Positions 32,720 through 39,100 of a DNA stretch of 39,100 nt are shown here, piece after piece (the first letter of the stretch is position 1; every line of letters begins with the position of its first letter). The DNA is from Bacilli bacterium. GTDB lineage: Bacteria; Bacillota_I; Bacilli_A; RF39; UBA660. The stretch covers positions 38,598-77,697 of the forward strand of contig JAUNMV010000002.1 in NCBI GenBank assembly GCA_030531695.1, written 5' to 3'. Both the position numbers and the translations under genes were made by a program. The notes beneath the pieces were generated by a model that saw only the letters and a program-made list of their open reading frames with translations, was not told where the DNA came from and did no database searches.

Positions 32720-34705
32720 ATGGATGAATCAAGAATAGCAAACATAGCAATTACCTGCTGTTGTTTTTTATTTATATCATTGTTAGCAATAATGTATTTT
32801 TCAAAGAAAAATATGAAGAATTATGAAAATAAGATATATAAGCATATATTAGTATGGAGTATATTAAACTTAATATTCTATATGGCAGGAGGATTACCTT
32901 TCTTATTTAATAAGCCATTATATTTTAGTGATGAATATTCAATTATAATAGGAAAGTTTACAGGATGTGCAACAGTAGTATGGTTTGCTTACTTCGCTTT
33001 ATATATCCAAGTAGTAGCTAAACAAAATAAAAAGAAGAAATCTTTTATTCAAAGATATAAGTATGCACCTATATTTGTACAAATATTAATAATAATACTA
33101 GCTATATTAGCTTTTACATTCCATATGGGTAGATTAATAGATCCAAATGGAGAAACATATATAGGAGGCCCTGCAGCTATCTATTACTGGTTGACATCAA
33201 CAATATGTGTATTAATATCTGTAATAACTCTAATAACTAACTTAAGAGGAGTACCATTTAAAAAAGCATTCCCATTATTATTAATAACATTCCTATTACC
33301 AGCAAGTATAATTGCTAATGGAATGGTATCATTATCAGTATTACCATTATCTATGACTTTAGTATCTTACTTAATGTACTTTACTATAGAAAATCCTGAC
33401 TTAAAATTAATAAATGAATTAACTTTAGCAAAGAATCAAGCAGAACAAGCATCTAATGCTAAAAGTGATTTTTTATCTAGTATGTCACATGAGTTAAGAA
33501 CACCACTAAATGCTATAGTAGGATTATCTCAGATGATAAAGACAAATGAAAACTTAGAAGAGATACATACGGATTCAGATGACATAATAGTAGCCTCAGA
33601 AAACCTACTAGAACTAGTAGATGGAATACTTGATATTAATAAACTAGAAACTAATCAAATGGAATTAGTAAAATCAAACTATCACCCAGTAGATGTAATA
33701 AATGATTTAATTAAAATGATAGATATAAGAATAGGTGAAAAGAATCTACAATTAAGAACAAACTTCAGTAAAGATATACCATATGAATTATCTGGAGATA
33801 AAGATAAATTAAAAAGAATAATAAGTAACTTACTAACTAATGCAGTTAAGTATACAGAAGAAGGATATATAGACTTTAATATATCTTGCACAAATATAAA
33901 AGATAAATGTAATTTAAAAGTAGAAGTAAAAGATACAGGTAGAGGAATATCAGAAGAAAGAATACCAGAGTTATTTACTAAATTTAATAGATTAGAGTCT
34001 GATAAAGATTCAGATATACAAGGTACAGGATTAGGTCTTGCTATAACAAAAAGTCTAGTAGACTTAGTAAATGGAAAGATACAAGTAGAATCTAAATTAG
34101 GAGAAGGAACAACATTCACAGTTACTTTAACACAAGATATAATTACACAAACTTCTCCAACAGAAGTAGCAATAGAAAAGCCAATACATAGTGAAATTAA
34201 TGCACCTAATATTACAAATACTGAATTAAAAACTCAAAATATAGAAGATAATACACCTGAATCTAATAAAAAAATACTAGTAGTAGATGATAATAAATTA
34301 AATCTAAAAGTAGCATCTAAGATATTAGAAAGTTTCAATTTTGATGTAGAAACATCTAATAGTGGATTTGAGTGTATTGATAAAATAACTAATCAAAATA
34401 GATACGATATAATATTTATGGATATAATGATGCCAGAAATGGATGGAGTAGAGACAATGAAGAAACTTAAGAATATGTCTCTTAAAACTCCAATAGTAGC
34501 CTTAACAGCAGATGCAGTAGAGGGTAGTCGTGAGAGATATTTAGATGAAGGATTTGATGATTACGTAGCAAAACCAATAGATCAAATGACTTTAGAAGAA
34601 ACTCTACACAAATTACTAGATTTAAATGTAATAACAGAACAACAGGCTAATACATATAAAGAAAACTATAATAAAAAAGATGAAGAAGATACTGAAATCC
34701 TTTAA
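32720..34705 (+). CDS. 7-TM hybrid histidine kinase 3 with fused receiver domain
   Basis: The protein has 661 residues. The seven-helix sensor (about 8-225), HisKA with His257 and HATPase (to about 475) match kinases 1 and 2. A 60-residue Thr/Asn/Glu-rich linker then leads to a receiver domain (about 520-640). It has ILVVDDN, the phospho-acceptor Asp568 in FMDIMMPEMDG, ALTADA and the conserved Lys in VAKPI. No HPt domain and no DNA-binding output domain are present or encoded nearby. GGGTGAT precedes the ATG. It has its own promoter, although adjacent to the kinase 1-2 operon. Confidence 0.92.
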   Translation: MDESRIANIAITCCCFLFISLLAIMYFSKKNMKNYENKIYKHILVWSILNLIFYMAGGLPFLFNKPLYFSDEYSIIIGKFTGCATVVWFAYFALYIQVVAKQNKKKKSFIQRYKYAPIFVQILIIILAILAFTFHMGRLIDPNGETYIGGPAAIYYWLTSTICVLISVITLITNLRGVPFKKAFPLLLITFLLPASIIANGMVSLSVLPLSMTLVSYLMYFTIENPDLKLINELTLAKNQAEQASNAKSDFLSSMSHELRTPLNAIVGLSQMIKTNENLEEIHTDSDDIIVASENLLELVDGILDINKLETNQMELVKSNYHPVDVINDLIKMIDIRIGEKNLQLRTNFSKDIPYELSGDKDKLKRIISNLLTNAVKYTEEGYIDFNISCTNIKDKCNLKVEVKDTGRGISEERIPELFTKFNRLESDKDSDIQGTGLGLAITKSLVDLVNGKIQVESKLGEGTTFTVTLTQDIITQTSPTEVAIEKPIHSEINAPNITNTELKTQNIEDNTPESNKKILVVDDNKLNLKVASKILESFNFDVETSNSGFECIDKITNQNRYDIIFMDIMMPEMDGVETMKKLKNMSLKTPIVALTADAVEGSRERYLDEGFDDYVAKPIDQMTLEETLHKLLDLNVITEQQANTYKENYNKKDEEDTEIL

Positions 34706-34710
34706 TAGTA

Positions 34711-34740
34711 AGGAAAAACTTTATTTCTTCTTTTTTTTTT
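34711..34740 (+). terminator. Terminator of kinase 3
   Basis: AGGAAA/TTTCTT (34711-34716 with 34724-34729, one G-T pair), a weak stem followed by a very long T-run. Confidence 0.55.
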
Positions 34741-34748
34741 GGTAGAAT
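34740..34748 (+). promoter_or_regulatory. Extended -10 promoter of secA
   Basis: TGG precedes TAGAAT at the end of the T-run, 24 nt before the secA start. The start site would fall close to the AAGGAG ribosome-binding site. Confidence 0.45.
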
Positions 34749-34771
34749 AGTAAGGTGAAGGAGATGAGTAA

Positions 34772-37264
34772 ATGCAATTTTTAAGAAAATTGTTTGATCA
34801 TGAATATAAAGAATTAAAAAGATTCGAAGTATTAGCTAATCAAATAATGGATTTAGACGAAGAGTATTCAAAATTAACTGATACTGAGTTACAAAATAAA
34901 ACTGAAGAATTTAAAGAAAGATTAAAAAAAGGTGAAACATTAGATGATATCTTAGTAGAAGCATTTGCGACTGCAAGAGAAGCATCTTTCCGTGTAATTG
35001 GAGAAAAGCATTACTATGTACAAATATTAGGTGGTTTAGCAATTCACTTTGGTAACATTGCTGAAATGAAAACTGGTGAAGGTAAAACTTTAACATCAGT
35101 ATTACCGGCTTACTTAAATGCTTTATCTGGTGAAGGAGTTCATATCATCACAGTAAATGAATACCTAGCTGGACGTGATGCTGAATGGATGGGTGGAATA
35201 CATAGATTCTTAGGATTAACAGTAGGTGTTAATGGTAGAGAATTAACTCCAACAGAAAAACAAGAACAATATAATTGTGATATCTTATATTCTACTAATA
35301 ATGAAGTTGGTTTCGATTACTTAAGAGACAACATGGTAGTAAGAAAAGAAGATAGAGTACAAAGACCATTAAACTTTGCTATAGTAGATGAAGTTGACTC
35401 TGTATTAATAGATGAAGCAAGAACTCCATTAATAATATCAGGTGGAGAAATGAAATCAGCTAATCTATATATAGATGCAGATAGATTTGCTAAAAGTTTA
35501 AAAGAAACCACAGATTATGTATATGATGAAAAAACAAAGAGTGTTAACTTAACTGAATCTGGTTCTGAAAAAGCAGAAAAGATGTTCAGAATAAGTAACT
35601 TATACGATATAGAAAACTCAACATTACTACACTATATAAATCAAGCACTACGTGCTAACTATGGAATGAGAAATGATGTAGATTACGTAGTACAAGATGG
35701 AGAAGTAATTATAGTAGATCAATTCACAGGACGTCTACAAAAAGGTAGAGCTTTCTCTGATGGTCTACATCAAGCAATAGAAGCTAAAGAAGGAGTTAAT
35801 ATTAATCAAGAAACTAAGACTTTAGCAACTATCACATTCCAAAATTTATTCAGAATGTATAAAAAACTTGCTGGTATGACAGGTACTGCAAAGACTGAAG
35901 AAGAAGAGTTCAGAAATATCTATAATATGTATGTTATAGAAATACCTACAAATAAACCAGTAATAAGAGTAGATGCACCAGACTTAGTTTATGCAACAAA
36001 AGAAGCTAAGTATAAGGCAATAGTCCAATTTGTAAAAGAAAGATATGAAGCTGGTCAACCAGTACTTATAGGTACAATTGCTATTGAAACATCAGAATTA
36101 ATAAGTGGTTTATTAAAACAAGCGAAAATACCACATGAAGTATTAAATGCTAAGAACCATGCTCGTGAAGCAGAAATAATCTCAAAAATAGGTTTAAATA
36201 AATCTGTTACTATCGCAACTAATATGGCAGGTCGTGGTACAGATATTAAACTATCAGATGAAATAAGAGAATTAGGTGGATTATGCGTAGTAGGTACAGA
36301 ACGTCATGAATCACGTCGTATTGATAACCAACTTCGTGGACGTTCAGGACGTCAAGGAGATCCAGGATATACTCAATTCTTTGTATCTATGAAAGATGAT
36401 TTAATGGTAAGATTCGGTTCTGATAGAATTGGAAGTATGTTAGAAAACATGGGATTAGGAGATCAACCTATCCAAAGTAGAACATTCACATCATCTCTAA
36501 CTCAAGCTCAAAAAAGAGTTGAAGGTAATAACTTTGATATAAGAAAATCTCTTCTTCAATATGATGATGTTATGAATAACCAAAGAGAAATAATCTATGG
36601 TAAGAGAAATGAAATACTAGATAGTGAAAGTATTCATGAAACAGTATTATCTACATTTAGACATCATATAGAAGATTTAGTAAATTCACATCTAGCACCA
36701 GAAGGTATGTTAGTAGATTCTGACTATGATGAAATAACTGAATTTACTAATAATAACTTACTAGCTAAAGATATAAAAGTATCAGAAATAAAGAATAAGA
36801 AGCCAGAAGAAGTAATAGATACTATTTGTAAGTTAGTAATAAATGAATATGAAGAAAAGATTAAACCAGTTCCACAAGAATTAACTAATGAATTTGAAAA
36901 AGTAATAAGCTTACAAGTATTAGATAATTACTGGATGGAACATATTAATACAATGTCTCATTTAAGAGAAGGTATCCACTTAAGAGGATATGCTCAAGAA
37001 GACCCACTTCGTGCTTATACTATGGAAGGATTTGATCTATTTGATCAAATGCTACAAAGAATAGATAAAGATATATCAATCTTCTTATTAAAAGCAGAAG
37101 TAAGACAAAATGTAGAAAGAAAAGAAAATACAACTAAACAAATTACTAATGATCCAGATAAAGGAGAAAAAAGACAACCTAAAAAAGCAAAACAAAAAAT
37201 AGGTAGAAACGATCCTTGTCCATGTGGCTCAGGGAAAAAATATAAACAATGCTGTGGTAAGTAG
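34772..37264 (+). CDS. secA: Preprotein translocase ATPase SecA
   Basis: The protein has 830 residues, usual for Bacillota SecA. Walker A is MKTGEGKT (around 99-106), and the DEAD-type Walker B region VDEVDSVLIDEARTPLIISG lies around 209. MAGRGTDIKL and QLRGRSGRQGDPG form the second motor domain. The C-terminal zinc-binding tail is RNDPCPCGSGKKYKQCCGK. It drives Sec-dependent export with SecYEG. The stop is TAG. In Bacillus prfB follows directly; here an integrase with a repeat array does. Confidence 0.98.
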   Translation: MQFLRKLFDHEYKELKRFEVLANQIMDLDEEYSKLTDTELQNKTEEFKERLKKGETLDDILVEAFATAREASFRVIGEKHYYVQILGGLAIHFGNIAEMKTGEGKTLTSVLPAYLNALSGEGVHIITVNEYLAGRDAEWMGGIHRFLGLTVGVNGRELTPTEKQEQYNCDILYSTNNEVGFDYLRDNMVVRKEDRVQRPLNFAIVDEVDSVLIDEARTPLIISGGEMKSANLYIDADRFAKSLKETTDYVYDEKTKSVNLTESGSEKAEKMFRISNLYDIENSTLLHYINQALRANYGMRNDVDYVVQDGEVIIVDQFTGRLQKGRAFSDGLHQAIEAKEGVNINQETKTLATITFQNLFRMYKKLAGMTGTAKTEEEEFRNIYNMYVIEIPTNKPVIRVDAPDLVYATKEAKYKAIVQFVKERYEAGQPVLIGTIAIETSELISGLLKQAKIPHEVLNAKNHAREAEIISKIGLNKSVTIATNMAGRGTDIKLSDEIRELGGLCVVGTERHESRRIDNQLRGRSGRQGDPGYTQFFVSMKDDLMVRFGSDRIGSMLENMGLGDQPIQSRTFTSSLTQAQKRVEGNNFDIRKSLLQYDDVMNNQREIIYGKRNEILDSESIHETVLSTFRHHIEDLVNSHLAPEGMLVDSDYDEITEFTNNNLLAKDIKVSEIKNKKPEEVIDTICKLVINEYEEKIKPVPQELTNEFEKVISLQVLDNYWMEHINTMSHLREGIHLRGYAQEDPLRAYTMEGFDLFDQMLQRIDKDISIFLLKAEVRQNVERKENTTKQITNDPDKGEKRQPKKAKQKIGRNDPCPCGSGKKYKQCCGK

Positions 37265-37287
37265 CGATAAATAAAGGGTTTGCGAGG

Positions 37288-37409
37288 ATTTTGTCCACGT
37301 AAAAAACACTCAAAAAAGGCTATTTGTCCACATTTTGTCCACGTAAATTTAAGATTGTGGACAAAAATGCATAATTTATATGAAAATTTAGTATATTATT
37401 CGTGGACAA
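37288..37409. repeat. Phased array of five TTGTCCAC repeats between secA and the integrase
   Basis: Plus-strand copies of TTGTCCAC lie at 37291-37298, 37324-37331 and 37335-37342. Inverted copies (GTGGACAA) lie at 37357-37364 and 37402-37409. Steps between starts are 33, 11, 22 and 45 bp, close to whole helical turns. Copies 1 and 3 share 16 bases (ATTTTGTCCACGTAAA at 37288-37303 and 37332-37347). The likeliest role is arm-type binding by the adjacent recombinase. TTGTCCACA is also one base from a DnaA box. Confidence 0.75.
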
Positions 37410-37420
37410 CACGTTAGATA

Positions 37421-37447
37421 AAAGTCATCAAAATTTGATGGCTTTTT
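37421..37447 (+). terminator. Terminator between secA and the integrase
   Basis: A 12-bp stem with one G-T pair (37421-37432 with 37434-37445) has a very tight apex and is followed by T residues. No strong promoter is seen between it and the integrase ATG, so integrase expression may be low. Confidence 0.75.
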
Positions 37448-37479
37448 GTTTACCATAATTTAGGAAAGAGGTACAAAGA

Positions 37480-38787
37480 ATGGTAAGCGTAAGAAAACGT
37501 GGAAAGGTATATGAATACCGAATTGAAATAGCATCTATTGATGGAACAAGAAAGTGGCTAACAAAGTCAGGATTTAAAACTAAGCAAGAAGCATTACACG
37601 AAGGAGCATTAGCTTATAATGAATATTACTATTATGGTAAGAAGAATAAGAATAGAGATATGTCATTTGCAGACTATCTAGATTATTGGATTGATAACTA
37701 TTGTAATTTTAATTTGAAATATGCAACTATAGTAACTTATTTAAATATTATTAAGGTTCATTTAAAACCTAAACTTGGAATGTATAAGTTATCTCAAATA
37801 GATTCAGAACTTATACAAAATTTTATTAATCAATTATATGTAGAACATAGTTATTCAAAATGCTATTTAAAAGGAATATTAAAAGCAATTAAAGGAGCAT
37901 TAAAATATGCTTGTTATGATGTTAATTTTATTAATCATAATCCAGCAGAACATGTTCATATTCCGAGATATGAAGTAGTAACAGGTGATCCAGCTCATAT
38001 TTATACACAAGAAGAAATAGAAAGAATATTAGATAGATTTAAAGATTTACCATACATCTATTATTCATTTTTAACAGCATACTATACAGGATTAAGAGTA
38101 TCAGAAGTATACGGCTTAACTTGGGATAATATAGATTTTGAGAATAAAACATTGACTGTCGATAAAAATATAATAAGAAAGAATAAAGATGGACTACCTA
38201 AAAGATATAATATAGCTAAAGGACATTCTACTGAAACATGGTTTTATGGTAGTTGTAAGAATCCTCAATCAAGAAGAACTATTGCAATAGGAGATACATT
38301 AATAAAAGCTTTAAAAGAATATAAGAAACTAACAGAAGAACATAAGAAGTTTTATGGAGATAAATATTTAAAACATTATGAAAAGAAAGTATTAAATGAA
38401 TATACTAAAAGAGAAGAAATTAAAATAGTAGATGCAGAAGCTGAATTAGATGTTAATCTACCAGAAGCAAGACTAATATTTGTAAAACCCAATGGACAAT
38501 TTAGAGGAACTGAAACCCCAAGACATGCTTATAAAGTAATTAACTATGAATTAAAAATACCAAGTAGATTTCATGACTTTAGAGACACACATGCAACAAG
38601 ATTAATTGAGCAAGGTGCAGATATTAAAGCAGTATCTAAAAGATTAGGTCATTCTACTATTATGACTACTTATAACATTTATGTAAGAGTAACTGAGAAG
38701 ATGGAAACAGATACAGTAGATAGATTTGAGAGTTATACTAATTCATTAGATATACCAGATAATGAAGAAATAAAATATAAAGACTAA
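37480..38787 (+). CDS. int: Tyrosine recombinase / integrase (phage or ICE type)
   Basis: The protein has 435 residues. An N-terminal arm-binding domain (1-60, VSVRKRGKVYEYRIEIA) is followed by a SAM-like core-binding domain (about 62-160) and a catalytic domain (about 175-425). Catalytic residues visible: Arg206 in YTGLRVSEV, His365 and Arg368 in FHDFRDTHAT, His391 in RLGHST, and Tyr401 in YNIYVRV. The lysine hairpin is harder to place. The catalytic domain has an extra 60-residue charged insert (about 275-340). AGAGG precedes the ATG. No other mobile-element gene is visible, so it may be a stranded remnant or one end of an element. Confidence 0.93.
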   Translation: MVSVRKRGKVYEYRIEIASIDGTRKWLTKSGFKTKQEALHEGALAYNEYYYYGKKNKNRDMSFADYLDYWIDNYCNFNLKYATIVTYLNIIKVHLKPKLGMYKLSQIDSELIQNFINQLYVEHSYSKCYLKGILKAIKGALKYACYDVNFINHNPAEHVHIPRYEVVTGDPAHIYTQEEIERILDRFKDLPYIYYSFLTAYYTGLRVSEVYGLTWDNIDFENKTLTVDKNIIRKNKDGLPKRYNIAKGHSTETWFYGSCKNPQSRRTIAIGDTLIKALKEYKKLTEEHKKFYGDKYLKHYEKKVLNEYTKREEIKIVDAEAELDVNLPEARLIFVKPNGQFRGTETPRHAYKVINYELKIPSRFHDFRDTHATRLIEQGADIKAVSKRLGHSTIMTTYNIYVRVTEKMETDTVDRFESYTNSLDIPDNEEIKYKD

Positions 38788-38821
38788 TTTCGTTTTTTAA
38801 GGAATATGTCGAAATAAAAAC

Positions 38822-38850
38822 TTACGAAAAATAAAAAAATATGCTACAAT
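38822..38850 (+). promoter_or_regulatory. Promoter of the gene starting at 39098
   Basis: TTACGA (38822-38827), a 17-bp spacer, then extended -10 TGC-TACAAT (TACAAT 38845-38850). Transcription would begin near 38857. Confidence 0.7.
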
Positions 38851-38878
38851 TATATTGTTTTTAACAAGAATTTAGGCG

Positions 38879-38953
38879 ACACATGTAGAGTTTTTAACTC
38901 GTAAATCTGATCACAGAACTAAATCTTTGATTGGATTAATGCATGTGTTTTTT
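38879..38953 (+). ncRNA. Three-way-junction RNA with terminator tail (attenuator candidate)
   Basis: Closing stem ACACATG/CATGTGT (38879-38885 with 38942-38948) encloses two hairpins: GAGTT/AACTC (38888-38892 with 38896-38900), and a 10-bp stem 38904-38913 with 38928-38937 that includes G-U pairs and has a 14-nt loop. A run of T residues follows the closing stem. It therefore looks like a riboswitch or protein-bound element whose closing helix doubles as a terminator. No match to a named class was recognised. Confidence 0.55.
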
Positions 38954-38983
38954 GTTTAAAATTTTTTACTTATATTTTTATAA

Positions 38984-39080
38984 AAGAGATAGTTGTCTGT
39001 TGAATATTTAATGGCAGATAGATATTCTGAAATAACTAGATCTGATCTCTTAAATAATCAATAACTGCAAAATTGATTAT
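38984..39080 (+). ncRNA. Downstream leader structures with mutually exclusive hairpins
   Basis: AAGAGAT/ATCTCTT (38984-38990 with 39045-39051) and AGTT/AACT (38991-38994 with 39034-39037) enclose two overlapping options: hairpin A GTCTGTT/GGCAGAT (38995-39001 with 39013-39019), or hairpin B GAATAT/ATATTC (39002-39007 with 39022-39027). A separate perfect 9-bp hairpin (39054-39062 with 39072-39080) ends 3 nt before the ribosome-binding site. Confidence 0.5.
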
Positions 39081-39097
39081 GACAAGGAGGTATATAA

Positions 39098-39100
39098 ATG
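39098..39100 (+). CDS. Start codon of a gene that leaves the window
   Basis: Only ATG is visible, with AAGGAGG eight bases upstream. The product cannot be identified. From position after secA it might be prfB displaced by the integrase, or another gene with a long regulated leader, such as infC. Confidence 0.5.

Larger units (their letters stand above)
38788..39097 (+). promoter_or_regulatory. 310-bp gene-free stretch: promoter plus structured mRNA leader
   Basis: After the integrase stop there is no hairpin terminator I can find. From 38822 a promoter drives a leader of about 240 nt with at least three structured parts (listed separately) before a strong AAGGAGG at 39084-39090 and an ATG at 39098. 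It has no tRNA, and I see no T-box AGGGTGG or other riboswitch core that I know. Confidence 0.7.

Noticed and set aside
38995-39027. H-type pseudoknot from hairpins A and B in the leader
   Set aside because: The connecting loops would be 0 and 2 nt, too short to cross the stems, so mutually exclusive hairpins are more plausible.
1-39100. CRISPR arrays, tRNA, rRNA genes and insertion sequences
   Set aside because: I looked for regularly spaced repeats, cloverleaf-like sequences with GTTC-type arms, and transposase motifs and found none; the only mobile gene is the tyrosine recombinase.

Overview
This is a chromosomal window from a very AT-rich, low-GC member of the Bacillota, most likely class Bacilli in the broad sense (an Erysipelotrichales-like or uncultured gut lineage). 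The evidence is gene content and order. The ychF–rpsF–ssb–rpsR–(gdpP position)–rplI–dnaB–M23–yycJ–rlmH block, ywiB–argS–rpoE–prfA–prmC–spoIIR–fba–murA–rpmE–rpiB, ywzB–spoIIQ–mbl, and tagO–hpf–secA all match Bacillus neighbourhoods, but here they are packed into 39 kb. spoIIR and spoIIQ suggest a sporulating organism or a recent descendant of one. The standard code is read throughout: Trp is TGG. No gene in the window ends in TGA.

Layout. 1-137: 3' end of an AbgT-like transporter. 198-1400: membrane protein with a repeated N-terminal motif. 1485-3372: ychF and a laccase-domain gene. 3395-4123 (minus): zinc-ribbon membrane protein. 4170-5302: rpsF-ssb-rpsR with a candidate S6:S18 leader. 5336-11561: one seven-gene operon (truncated GdpP-like DHH protein, rplI, dnaB, LysM/G5/M23 peptidase, yycJ, rlmH, ung). 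11590-14823: mostly small or poorly known proteins plus lemA-pta on the minus strand. 14876-16837 (minus): bifunctional class A PBP. 16946-19050: ywiB-argS. 19160-21553: rpoE, then prfA-prmC. 21600-25113: spoIIR, fba-murA, and a degenerate SGNH protein. 25183-26784: rpmE, rpiB, a DUF1146 protein, spoIIQ. 26888-29630: mbl, tagO, hpf. 29706-34705: three tandem paralogous 7-TM histidine kinases, the last fused to a receiver domain. 34772-37264: secA. 37265-38787: a phased array of TTGTCCAC repeats and a tyrosine recombinase. 38788-39100: a promoter and a long structured leader running into a gene that starts at 39098.

The genes are mainly core information processing (translation, replication, DNA repair, secretion) and envelope synthesis (MurA, PBP, TagO, MreB/Mbl, M23). 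Almost every transcription unit ends in a clear hairpin plus T-run, and many begin with an extended -10 box (TGN-TATAAT). Four points stand out: paired DnaA-box-like palindromes with a fixed 5-nt spacer inside prmC and rpiB; the helically phased repeat array beside the integrase; the tandem triplet of sensor kinases with no visible output regulator; and an SGNH-fold protein that appears to have lost its whole catalytic triad.
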